In this document: piece by piece, positions 1-7,069 of the stretch | How the letters are laid out: each line of letters opens with the position of its first letter | Position numbering within the stretch: the first letter of the stretch is position 1 | Origin: Anaerolineales bacterium | Lineage (GTDB): Bacteria; Chloroflexota; Anaerolineae; Anaerolineales; Villigracilaceae | Direction of reading: 5' to 3' | Length of the DNA stretch: 64,000 nucleotides | NCBI GenBank assembly: GCA_019187665.1 | Contig: JABARH010000012.1 | Location: forward strand, 1-64,000 | Made by a program: the position numbers and the translations under genes | The notes under the pieces: model-generated | The model's input: the letters and a program-made list of their open reading frames with translations, nothing else | Database searches by the model: none | What the model was told of the DNA's origin: nothing

Positions 1-110
1 TCGGACGGTATCGCCGTTTGTCACGAGATTTTGAACATACTGTCTCTTCCAGCGAATCCATGGTTTACATTGCCAGCATTCGTCGCATGTTGAAACTGGC
101 GACAAATTGA
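1..110 (+). CDS. IS5-family transposase, C-terminal end (truncated by window edge)
   Basis: Reading from base 3 to the TGA at 108-110 gives about 35 residues containing YRRLSRDFEHT, then SSESMVYIASIRRML. This matches the C-terminal end of IS5-group DDE transposases, whose family pattern is roughly FRRLSKDYE, SEAMIYIAM, LMLRRL. Only the tail is inside the window, so the DDE catalytic residues and left inverted repeat cannot be checked. The right end of the element should lie within a few tens of bases after 110, just before the end of the convergent small gene at 144. The family assignment is good; the subgroup is unknown. Confidence 0.8.
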   Translation, partial: GRYRRLSRDFEHTVSSSESMVYIASIRRMLKLATN

Positions 111-143
111 CTTAAGAAACACTCTCTGAGATAACCTCTCGAA

Positions 144-422
144 CTACGAACTCCTGGGAATCTCAACTTTCGACGCAACCTCTTCGAGTTCGGCGAGGAG
201 AATCTCAGCCAATTCCTCGGGCGAACCCTCGCGCTCGATCCACTCGCCGCGTTTGTACTCTTTGGCGTAGTCCGTTGTGGAGGTGGCGCCGACGGCCATT
301 GCGTAGGCGTCTATTTTATTTTGCACTTTTTGCGAGAGTTGCTTCTTCACTGTGCGCCCCTCGCCCTCGACGGTAAACGATTGCGGAATATCCTTCCAGT
401 ACATGACGCGATATTTTGACAT
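144..422 (-). CDS. Small conserved protein, virulence-factor domain family (PF13769-like)
   Basis: A 92-residue acidic protein beginning MSKYRVMYWKDIPQSF. The N-terminal pattern (R-V-x-Y-W-K-D-I-P), followed by a basic helix and a region around DAYAMAVGATSTTDY, resembles the short 'virulence factor' domain found mostly in Alphaproteobacteria and Actinobacteria. Its biochemical role is not established. The start is preceded by AAGGTG about 6 bases upstream. MITE-C copy 1 begins 14 bases upstream of the start codon, so any promoter must lie in or beyond that element. The gene converges on the transposase end at 110. The family call is from memory of the motif and is moderate. Confidence 0.6.
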   Translation of the reverse strand: MSKYRVMYWKDIPQSFTVEGEGRTVKKQLSQKVQNKIDAYAMAVGATSTTDYAKEYKRGEWIEREGSPEELAEILLAELEEVASKVEIPRSS

Positions 423-435
423 GGCTTCACCTTAT

Positions 436-531
436 CTGGGCTTACGCAAGACCTTGCGTAGGGCGCGCCGAAGGTCTAACGCGCTGAGCGGGCGATTGGC
501 GTTAGAGAACGCCAATTATGAGTAAGCCCTG
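436..531. mobile_element. MITE-C copy 1 (96 bp, 5-bp direct repeats)
   Basis: The ends are CTGGGCTTAC (436-445) and GTAAGCCCTG (522-531), a 10-bp inverted repeat with one mismatch. They are flanked by CTTAT on both sides (431-435 and 532-536). The interior contains the hairpin GGCGTTAGAGAACGCC (498-513) and a run from ACGCAAG to GGGCGCGCCGAAGG. The reverse complement of that run is found in the copy at 60566-60694. There is no coding potential. It lies directly upstream of the small gene at 144-422. Confidence 0.7.
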
Positions 532-599
532 CTTATAAATGAGATGAATTGATTCTAACGGGCAAGAGGTGAATCTGCAAATGCTTGTTCACGTTGGGA

Positions 600-753
600 T
601 ATGGCTTTACCAAAGTCGGAGATTCCTCAACGCGAGTTACGCCAATCAGCGAATGACGCGAATAAACCCAAGAAAATTCGCGAAATTCGCCTATTCGTGG
701 CATTCGCGTTCCAAACCCGCCGGTTTGCCAACAGTATCTTTGAAAAGACCATA
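600..753. mobile_element. MITE-D copy 1 (154 bp, about 10-bp target duplication)
   Basis: About 120 bp of the interior is essentially identical to 29367-29518. The terminal inverted repeat is imperfect and reads roughly YATGGYCTTTNNCAAAG from either end. The flanks are CACGTTGGGA (590-599) and CATGTTGGGA (754-763), matching at 9 of 10 bases, as expected for an old target-site duplication. The interior is rich in ATTCGCG palindromes and could fold into a long imperfect hairpin. A reading frame across it (569-835) is not a gene. Confidence 0.8.
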
Positions 754-769
754 CATGTTGGGATATAAT
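740..769 (+). promoter_or_regulatory. Sigma-70-like promoter for the sugar operon, -35 inside MITE-D
   Basis: TTGAAA (740-745), 18 bp, then TATAAT (764-769). The -35 lies in the right terminal repeat of MITE-D copy 1 and the -10 lies in the flanking DNA, 29 bases upstream of the ATG at 799. This is read by eye and has no experimental support. Confidence 0.5.
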
Positions 770-798
770 GCAATCATCCCCAACTTAAGGTTTGAAGC

Positions 799-1794
799 AT
801 GGCATCATTTTGGCAGGGCAAGCCTGTCCTCGTAACCGGGGCGGGTGGATTTATCGGCAGTCATCTCGTGGAGCAACTCCACGCACGGGGGGCAAAGGTG
901 CGCGCCTTCGTGCGCTACAACTCGCGCGGCGAGGCTGGCTTGTTGCGGCAATTGCCTCCCGAAACACTCGCTCAAATCGAAATCATCGGCGGCGACATCC
1001 GCGACTCGTCTGCGATTCTTAAATCCAGCGAAGGCGCGGACGTGATCTTCCACCTCGGCGCGCTGATCTCCATTCCGTATTCCTACGTCCACCCGCGCGA
1101 GGTGACGGAGAGCAACATCCTCGGCACGCTCAACGTGCTGGAAGCGGCGCGCCTGCACAAGACGCTGCGCGTGATCCACACCTCCACCAGCGAGGTCTAT
1201 GGCACGGCGCGTTACGCCCCGATCAACGAGGCGCATCCATTGCAGGGACAGTCGCCGTATTCCGCCAGCAAGATCGGCGCGGACAAACTGGCGGAGAGTT
1301 TTCATCTTTCGTTCAACGTGCCGGTCGTCACCGTGCGCCCGTTCAACACCTTCGGTCCGCGGCAATCGGCGCGCGCAGTCATCCCGACTATTATCACGCA
1401 GGCGCTGGCGGGCAAGGTGATTAAACTCGGCAACCTCGACACGACGCGCGACTTCACCTATATTGAAGACACGGTGGACGGATTCCTCAAAGCCGCGCAG
1501 GCGGAGGGAGTTGAGGGCGGGACGTTCAACCTCGGAACGGGCGCGGAGATTCGCGTGGGCGACCTCGCCGACCGGATCATCTCCGCGACGGGCACGCAGG
1601 CGCGGGTCCAGGTGGATGCGTTGCGTCTGCGTCCGGAAAAATCGGAAGTGTTCCGCCTGATCTCGGATAATTCCCTCGCCAAAGAATCCATCGGCTGGAC
1701 TCCGCGCTTCAGCCTGGACGAGGGGCTGGGTCGCACCATCGCGTGGATCCGCGATCACCTCGATCTGTATCAAGTTGGAAAGTATGAGTTCTAA
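799..1794 (+). CDS. NAD-dependent sugar epimerase/4,6-dehydratase (LegB-like SDR)
   Basis: An extended short-chain dehydrogenase of 331 residues. The Rossmann motif TGAGGFIGSHL is near residues 13-23. The catalytic serine/tyrosine region is STSEVYG followed by YSASK (Tyr-Lys pair), and a late substrate-loop motif reads RPFNTFGPRQS. The segment GALISIPYSYVHP followed by ESNILGTLNVLEAA resembles LegB-type UDP-GlcNAc 4,6-dehydratases of nonulosonate pathways. It would make a 4-keto-6-deoxy sugar in the cytoplasm. The nucleotidyltransferase and DegT aminotransferase follow at 12 and 3 bases, consistent with an amino-dideoxy sugar route. UDP-glucose 4-epimerase is the main alternative, but the LegB-like segment and the aminotransferase neighbour argue against it. 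Confidence 0.82.
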   Translation: MASFWQGKPVLVTGAGGFIGSHLVEQLHARGAKVRAFVRYNSRGEAGLLRQLPPETLAQIEIIGGDIRDSSAILKSSEGADVIFHLGALISIPYSYVHPREVTESNILGTLNVLEAARLHKTLRVIHTSTSEVYGTARYAPINEAHPLQGQSPYSASKIGADKLAESFHLSFNVPVVTVRPFNTFGPRQSARAVIPTIITQALAGKVIKLGNLDTTRDFTYIEDTVDGFLKAAQAEGVEGGTFNLGTGAEIRVGDLADRIISATGTQARVQVDALRLRPEKSEVFRLISDNSLAKESIGWTPRFSLDEGLGRTIAWIRDHLDLYQVGKYEF

Positions 1795-1806
1795 CGGAGG
1801 CAGGCA

Positions 1807-2520
1807 ATGAAAGCGGTCATTCTTGCGGGAGGCAAGGGCGCGCGGCTCGCGCCGTACACAAAAATTTTGCCGAAGCCGCTCATGCCCATCGGCGATATGC
1901 CGATCCTTGAGGTGTTGTTGCGCCAGTTGAAATTTGCCGGCGTGAAAGATGTGGTCATCACGGTCGGGCATCTGGCTTCGCTGTTGCGGACATACTTCAC
2001 GGATGGAAGCGAATTTGGGTTGAATATTTCGTACAGCCACGAGGAGAAACCGCTCGGCACGGCGGGACCGCTTTCGCTGATCCCCGCGTTGAACGAAACT
2101 TTTTTTGTGATGAACGGCGACGTGCTGACCACGCTCAAATTTCGAAACCTATTGCAGTTCCATAAATCGCAGGGCGCGGTAGCCACCATCGCATCGCATC
2201 AGCGCACGGTGAAGATTGACCTGGGCGTGTTACAGCACGCAGATGGCGATTATCGTGTGACGAATTATGTCGAGAAGCCGACGTATGATTATCTCGTCAG
2301 CATGGGCATCTATGTATTCGAACCGCAGGCGCTGGAGTTGATCCCGCACAACGAGTATCTCGATTTTCCAAGCCTGGTGTTGAAGTTGATCGCGGCGGAT
2401 AAAAAGGTTTGCTACCTGCCGCACGACGGGTATTGGAAAGACCTGGGCAGACCCGACGATTACGAACAAGCCGCGCAGGATTTTGAGTCCATGCGCCGCG
2501 AATTTTTACCGGAGGATTAA
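1807..2520 (+). CDS. Sugar-1-phosphate nucleotidyltransferase
   Basis: A 237-residue protein with the N-terminal NTP-transferase signature at residues 1-30 (MKAVILAGGKGARLAPYT, then PKPLMPIGDMPIL). A metal/sugar-binding MNGD motif lies near residue 100 and WKDLGRPDDY near the C-terminus. It should activate a sugar 1-phosphate with a nucleotide in the cytoplasm. It has only the catalytic Rossmann-like domain and no left-handed beta-helix, so it is not a full GlmU. The start is preceded by GGAGGCAGGC. Its place between the dehydratase and the aminotransferase suggests it supplies or acts within the same nucleotide-sugar pathway. The exact sugar cannot be read from sequence. Confidence 0.85.
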   Translation: MKAVILAGGKGARLAPYTKILPKPLMPIGDMPILEVLLRQLKFAGVKDVVITVGHLASLLRTYFTDGSEFGLNISYSHEEKPLGTAGPLSLIPALNETFFVMNGDVLTTLKFRNLLQFHKSQGAVATIASHQRTVKIDLGVLQHADGDYRVTNYVEKPTYDYLVSMGIYVFEPQALELIPHNEYLDFPSLVLKLIAADKKVCYLPHDGYWKDLGRPDDYEQAAQDFESMRREFLPED

Positions 2521-2523
2521 CAC

Positions 2524-3666
2524 ATGTCATGGAAAGTTCCACTGGCGGATATTGACCTTGGCCTTGAGGAAGAAGAAGCCGTTCTGCGCGTGGTGCGCAG
2601 CCGCTGGCTGAGCATGGGCGAGGAGACGCAGAATTTTGAAAAAGAATTTGCCGAGTTCAGCGGCGCAAAACACGCGCTGGCAGTGACCAACGCCACCGCC
2701 GCCCTGCACATGGCGTGCATGGCTGTGAACCTCGGGCCGGGTGATGAAGTCATCCTCCCCTCGCTGACGTTTGTGGCGACCGCCAACGCCGTGCGCTACA
2801 CCGGCGCCACCCCGGTCTTCGCCGACGTGGAAAGCGAGGACTGGCTGACCGTCTCGCCCGCCTCCATTGAAAAATGTCTCACCGAAAAAACGCGCGCGAT
2901 CCTCATTGTCCATTACGCGGGCTATCCCTGCGACATGGCCGCCATTCAAGCCATCGCGAAAAAACACAACCTCGCCATCCTCGAAGATTCCGCGCACACG
3001 ATTGGCTCGTATCTCGACGAACGTCACCTCGGCACATTCGGCGCAGTGGGTTGCTTCAGTTTCTTCTCGAATAAGAACATGACGACCGGTGAGGGCGGCA
3101 TGGTCACCACCAACGACGACGCGCTCGCGGAAAAATTGCGCGTCCTGCGCTCGCACGGCATGACCTCGCTCACCTGGGACCGCCACAAAGGTCACGCCTG
3201 GTCGTACGATGTGGTGGACCTCGGCTACAACTATCGCATTGACGAACTGCGCTCCGCCATCGGGCGCGCGCAATTAAAAAAGATCCCGCGCTTCAACCAG
3301 CGCCGCGCCGAATTGACGCGCCTCTACCGCGAACTGCTCAGCGAACTCGCGCCGCAAGTCGGCGTGCCGTTCAACGAAGAGCGCGGTGTCTCATGCCATC
3401 ACATTATGCCGGTCCTGCTTCCGCGGGGAACGGACCGCGTCCAGTTTATGGAAGCGATGAAGGCGCAGGGCATCCAGACCAGCATCCACTATCCGCCGAT
3501 CCATCATTTTCAAAATTACGAGGGACACCAGGAATTTCTTCGCGACGATTTGCGCGTGACCGAAGAAGTCGGCGCGCGCGAAGTGACCCTGCCGCTCTAC
3601 CCACTGCTCACAGATGAAGACGTGCGCGCGGTGGCTGAAGCCGTTCAAAAAAGCGTGCGAGGCTGA
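2524..3666 (+). CDS. DegT/DnrJ/EryC1/StrS-family PLP aminotransferase
   Basis: A 380-residue fold-type I aminotransferase. The PLP lysine is in SNKNMTTGEGGM, an EDSAHTIG motif binds the cofactor ring, and VTNATAALHMA is the phosphate-binding region. Family members transfer an amino group from glutamate to a keto sugar nucleotide. With the upstream 4,6-dehydratase this would yield a 4-amino-4,6-dideoxy sugar for a surface glycan. GGAGG lies 8-12 bases upstream of the ATG, and the gene starts four bases after the preceding stop. The downstream phosphatase overlaps its end region, so all four genes look co-transcribed. Confidence 0.88.
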   Translation: MSWKVPLADIDLGLEEEEAVLRVVRSRWLSMGEETQNFEKEFAEFSGAKHALAVTNATAALHMACMAVNLGPGDEVILPSLTFVATANAVRYTGATPVFADVESEDWLTVSPASIEKCLTEKTRAILIVHYAGYPCDMAAIQAIAKKHNLAILEDSAHTIGSYLDERHLGTFGAVGCFSFFSNKNMTTGEGGMVTTNDDALAEKLRVLRSHGMTSLTWDRHKGHAWSYDVVDLGYNYRIDELRSAIGRAQLKKIPRFNQRRAELTRLYRELLSELAPQVGVPFNEERGVSCHHIMPVLLPRGTDRVQFMEAMKAQGIQTSIHYPPIHHFQNYEGHQEFLRDDLRVTEEVGAREVTLPLYPLLTDEDVRAVAEAVQKSVRG

Positions 3667-3667
3667 C

Positions 3668-4129
3668 ATGCCATCGGTCTTGTTCATCTGCACCGGCAAC
3701 ATGTTCCGCTCGCCGATCGCGGAAGCCGCGTTTCGCCAGCTGTTGATTGAAGACGGACGCAGCGGCTGGACCGTTTCCTCGGCGGGAACATGGGCAACGC
3801 CGGGGCAACCGCCTCCCCCCGCGACGCTGGAACTGGCGCGCCTGCTCGGGCTGGATCTTTCGGGACACCGCACCCGCCTCGTGGACGAGGCGATGCTCGA
3901 AGCGGCGGATGTGGTGCTGGTGATGGAGTCCGGTCATAAAGAGGCCATCGAAGTGGAGTTCCCCGCCGCGCGGCAAAAAGTCCACCTGCTCATGCAGGTC
4001 TTGACCGGCAGACGCCACGACATCCCCGACCCGATCACGGCAATGGAGGATGCGGAGCCAATCCTGCGCAGCCTTGTGGATTTAATTCGGTCCGAAGCCG
4101 GAAAGATCATCCGTCTCGTAGAGTCTTGA
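3668..4129 (+). CDS. Low-molecular-weight protein-tyrosine phosphatase
   Basis: A 153-residue protein. The start at 3668 is chosen because the P-loop CTGNMFRS (C-X5-R-S) must sit near residue 8, as in all LMW-PTPs. A longer upstream reading would add 18 unsupported residues overlapping the aminotransferase. The general-acid loop DIPDPI is near residue 120. In capsule and exopolysaccharide clusters such enzymes (Wzb type) dephosphorylate a tyrosine kinase or glycosyltransferase. No Wzc kinase is visible here. Arsenate-reductase-like activity is a possible alternative for this fold. Confidence 0.85.
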   Translation: MPSVLFICTGNMFRSPIAEAAFRQLLIEDGRSGWTVSSAGTWATPGQPPPPATLELARLLGLDLSGHRTRLVDEAMLEAADVVLVMESGHKEAIEVEFPAARQKVHLLMQVLTGRRHDIPDPITAMEDAEPILRSLVDLIRSEAGKIIRLVES

Positions 4130-4150
4130 GTGACACAAATTTGAGAGGGG

Positions 4151-4156
4151 TATAAT
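4151..4156 (+). promoter_or_regulatory. -10 element TATAAT, near-leaderless sensor kinase gene
   Basis: A perfect TATAAT ends 16 bases before the ATG at 4173, so a transcript would have a leader of about 10 bases or less. A -35 is uncertain: TTGAGT at 4126-4131 gives 19-bp spacing and GTGACA at 4130-4135 gives 15-bp spacing. Confidence 0.5.
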
Positions 4157-4172
4157 CAGCGTCGAGTTGCCC

Positions 4173-6065
4173 ATGCTTAAAAGTCTTCAAGCACGATTGA
4201 CCATGCTCTTCATCGCCTTCGTCCTGCTGGTGGTGGTCTCTGTCGGCGCGATGCTGTGGGGGAGCGAGGCGCAAAAGCAGGACGCCCTGCTGATCAACCT
4301 GGCGGGACGTCAACGCATGCTGGCGCAGCAGATGACGCGCCTCGCGTTCGATTCTGGCACGGGGGAAGACGCGACCAACGCCGCGTTGCAGGAAACCGAA
4401 CAGACCTTCGATCAGACCCTGCGCGCCCTGCGCGACGGGGGAGAGGTTCCCTATCTTTCGGGCGCGACCGTCACGCTCCCGCCCACGCGCGACGCGGCCA
4501 TCCGTTCTGCCCTCGACGCGGCGGCCCTCGCCTGGGAGGGTTTCCGCGCCCGCCTCGATGAATTAAAACAAACCCCGCGCGACGCCTCATCCTTTTCGAC
4601 CCAACTCAAATCCATCGAAGAAAAATCATCCCTGCTCGCGGAACGCGCCGACGCGGTCGTCCATTTATATGAAGCGGACGCCACCGAAAAGGTCAACCGT
4701 CTGCGCGCCATGCAGGTTGGGTTTTTGATCGGCGCGTTGATCCTGCTCGGTGCGGGCGCGTGGATCACGCGCAAGTCCGCGCTCGAACCGCTGCGCGCGC
4801 TATCGCGGGCGGCGAATCGCCTGGGCGCGAACGATCTCGCGACGGCGGTGCAGGTCGAAGGTCCCGAAGAGATGCGGGCGCTGTCCGCGTCGTTCGATGC
4901 GATGCGGGTCAGCCTGCTCGACCTGATGTCCACGCTCGAAGAACGCGTCGCGCAGCGCACGCGCGAACTCGACGCGCTGAACGAGGTCAGCCGCGAGATC
5001 GCCTCGCAATTGGACGTGCGCCGCGTGTTGAACTCGGTGACCGAGAAGGCGCGCATTCTGCTCGACGGCGACGTTTCGATGTTGTGCCTGCTCGACGAGG
5101 CGGGGGAATATCTCATGCTCAAATCGGCCAGCGGCGCAGACACCATCCAGATCGAACGCACATCCACGATCAACCGCGCCAGCGCGGTGCTGACCAGTCA
5201 TCAGGCGCTGGTTTGCAGCAACGCGCAATGTGTGGGCGGATGCGGCCTGCTGTCCAATGTGCATGCCTCCAGTCACGTGGTCGCGCCATTGCGAATCGGA
5301 GAGACGACCCTCGGCGCGTTATGCGTGAGCGCCACGCGCGCAAACAGTTTTTCCAAAGAATCGGCGGACATCGTGACCAAGCTTGCCGACACCGCCGCCA
5401 TCGCGCTGCGCAACGCGCAGTTGTACGCGCAAGCCGAAAAGGTGGCCGCGCTGGAGGAGCGCAACCGCATCGCGGCCGACATCCACGACGGGCTGGGACA
5501 GACGCTGAGCTATCTCGGCCTGGTCACCGACCAGACGACGGAACTGATCGCGGAGGGGCAGGACGAGCGCGCCCTCGCGCATTTGAGCCGCGCCCGCAAC
5601 ACCATCGGCGAAGCGACGCGGCAGGTGCGCGCTTCGATTCAGAATCTGCTCGACCCCGCGCCGCGCGAACGAAAACTGTGCGAACGCCTGAGCGAAGCCG
5701 CCCGCGAACTCGAGGAAAAATATCGCGTAAAGATTGATTGCCGCGCGGACGAGAATGTTTCGGCGGCCATCCCGCGCGAGACGGCGGAGCAGGCGCTGAA
5801 CGTCGCGCGCGAGGCGCTGGAGAACGCCTGCAAGCACGCGGGCGCGCGTTCCATCCGCGTCCATCTTGGAAGGGAGAACGGCTCCTGCTTCATTGAAGTG
5901 GAGGACGACGGGCATGGTTTCGATCCCGATGCGCCCCGCCCCGATACGCGCGGCCACTTTGGTTTGCGCGTGATGCAGGCGCGCGCTGAACACATCGGCG
6001 GGAGCCTGCGCGTCGAGTCCGCGCCTGAGGCGGGGTCGCGTGTGACGCTGACATGGTCGGCATAA
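4173..6065 (+). CDS. NarX-like sensor histidine kinase (PilJ-type sensor, HAMP, GAF, HisKA_3)
   Basis: A membrane sensor of about 630 residues. TM1 lies near residues 8-28. A periplasmic four-helix sensor follows with the P-box-like segment NLAGRQRMLAQQMTR near 40-55, which in NarX/PilJ-type domains binds nitrate or related ligands. TM2 is near 182-202, then HAMP and a GAF domain carrying a cysteine cluster (CSNAQCVGGC, near 348-357). HisKA_3 has the phospho-acceptor His in DIHDGLGQ near 438, and the C-terminal HATPase has DDGHGFDP. A TTG at 4167 is a possible earlier start, but the ATG at 4173 fits better. The NarL-type regulator follows after 31 bases and narGHJI lies about 7 kb downstream. 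Nitrate sensing is an inference. Confidence 0.85.
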   Translation: MLKSLQARLTMLFIAFVLLVVVSVGAMLWGSEAQKQDALLINLAGRQRMLAQQMTRLAFDSGTGEDATNAALQETEQTFDQTLRALRDGGEVPYLSGATVTLPPTRDAAIRSALDAAALAWEGFRARLDELKQTPRDASSFSTQLKSIEEKSSLLAERADAVVHLYEADATEKVNRLRAMQVGFLIGALILLGAGAWITRKSALEPLRALSRAANRLGANDLATAVQVEGPEEMRALSASFDAMRVSLLDLMSTLEERVAQRTRELDALNEVSREIASQLDVRRVLNSVTEKARILLDGDVSMLCLLDEAGEYLMLKSASGADTIQIERTSTINRASAVLTSHQALVCSNAQCVGGCGLLSNVHASSHVVAPLRIGETTLGALCVSATRANSFSKESADIVTKLADTAAIALRNAQLYAQAEKVAALEERNRIAADIHDGLGQTLSYLGLVTDQTTELIAEGQDERALAHLSRARNTIGEATRQVRASIQNLLDPAPRERKLCERLSEAARELEEKYRVKIDCRADENVSAAIPRETAEQALNVAREALENACKHAGARSIRVHLGRENGSCFIEVEDDGHGFDPDAPRPDTRGHFGLRVMQARAEHIGGSLRVESAPEAGSRVTLTWSA

Positions 6066-6096
6066 TTCATTGCCGCAAGTTATCGAGAGAATTGAG

Positions 6097-6759
6097 ATGA
6101 CCCGCTACCGCGTTCTACTGGCCGACGATCACGCCCTTTTCCGCGAGGGGCTTTCGGGAATCATCGCCTTGCAGCCCGATATGGAAGTGGCGGGCGAAGC
6201 CAACGACGGGCTGGAAGCGGTGGTCAAAGCGGAAGCGCTGCGTCCCGACCTGGTGTTGATGGATGTGCAGATGCCCGCGCTGGACGGGATTGGCGCGGCG
6301 CGGCAGATCCGCGACAAACTGCCGAACGCGATCATTGTGATGCTGACCGTGCGCGACGACGACGAAAAATTATTCGACGCGTTGAAAAGCGGCGCGCAGG
6401 GCTACTTGTTGAAAGACATCCAGTCGAAGGAAATGCTTGCCATGCTGCGCGGCGCGCTGCGCGGCGAGGCGGCGCTCAGCCCGCGCATGGCGGGGCGCGT
6501 GCTTGGAGAATTTCGGCGCATGGGCGCGCGCCTGCCCGCCTCTGATGTGATAGAAGACGAATCGCTGATGGATTTGACCAAACGCGAACTCGAAACGCTG
6601 ACGCTGGCCGCGCGCGGCGCCTCGGATAAGGAGATCGCCGACGAACTGACCATCAGCATTCACACGGTCAAGAGTCACATGCGGAATATCCTGTCGAAGT
6701 TGCACGTCAACACGCGGCGCGAAGCCGCGAAGGTGGCGCGGAGCAAGGGATTGTTGTGA
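6097..6759 (+). CDS. NarL/FixJ-type response regulator
   Basis: A 220-residue regulator. The receiver has the acidic pair in LLADDHALF, phospho-acceptor Asp in LMDVQMP and the conserved Lys in YLLKDI. The C-terminal LuxR/NarL helix-turn-helix runs from TKRELETLTLAARGAS through ADELTISIHTVKSHMRNIL. The ATG at 6097 places MTRYRVLLADD at the normal N-terminus; an in-frame TTG at 6070 would add nine residues. It pairs with the kinase just upstream. Likely targets are the respiratory genes at 8771-20440, by analogy with NarXL. Confidence 0.88.
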   Translation: MTRYRVLLADDHALFREGLSGIIALQPDMEVAGEANDGLEAVVKAEALRPDLVLMDVQMPALDGIGAARQIRDKLPNAIIVMLTVRDDDEKLFDALKSGAQGYLLKDIQSKEMLAMLRGALRGEAALSPRMAGRVLGEFRRMGARLPASDVIEDESLMDLTKRELETLTLAARGASDKEIADELTISIHTVKSHMRNILSKLHVNTRREAAKVARSKGLL

Positions 6760-6860
6760 GACCGTGAAACCCATTCTTACGAAACGCTCTCTCGCAAATA
6801 TGCGCTTTCGTGAGATGCGGGCATGGAATGGCCAGCCGCGCCGGTTTTCAATGCGCCTGT

Positions 6861-7002
6861 CTGATTACCTTACACTTGGGTTGGGACGCGGATAAACGCT
6901 GATGAACGCGGATGTTTTTTGAGAAATTTGCCCAAAAGACGCTCAGGATCCGCGTTTTCCGCGCTCGTCCGCGTCCTGATTTTAAGAGTGTAAGGTAACC
7001 AG
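6861..7002. mobile_element. MITE-A (142 bp, 16-bp TIR, 9-bp target duplication)
   Basis: Left end CTGATTACCTTACACT (6861-6876) and right end AGTGTAAGGTAACCAG (6987-7002) are inverted repeats with one mismatch. Exact 9-bp direct repeats TGCGCCTGT flank the element at 6852-6860 and 7003-7011. The interior holds two imperfectly complementary arms rich in GCGGAT/ATCCGC and would form a hairpin. It has no coding capacity. It lies between the NarL-type regulator and the methyltransferase. Confidence 0.85.
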
Positions 7003-7044
7003 TGCGCCTGTCTTTTTTAGAAAGACGCGCGAATCATTCCGCCG

Positions 7045-7050
7045 TATAAT
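7045..7050 (+). promoter_or_regulatory. -10 element TATAAT of the CcrM-like gene with clustered GANTC sites
   Basis: TATAAT ends 19 bases before the ATG at 7070. A GANTC site (GAATC, 7031-7035) lies 9 bases upstream of the -10. Two more (GAATC 7084-7088, GATTC 7090-7094) fall in the first codons. No clear -35 hexamer is seen. Confidence 0.45.
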
Positions 7051-7069
7051 CGGGGTCGGAGATGCGGAA

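Noticed and set aside
569..835. 88-residue plus-strand reading frame across MITE-D copy 1
   Set aside because: It runs through the element's terminal repeat and ends inside the true gene at 799; its sequence is mirrored in the non-coding copy at 29367.
1791..2189. Minus-strand frames opposite the sugar operon
   Set aside because: They are shadows of the nucleotidyltransferase and aminotransferase genes without recognisable domains.
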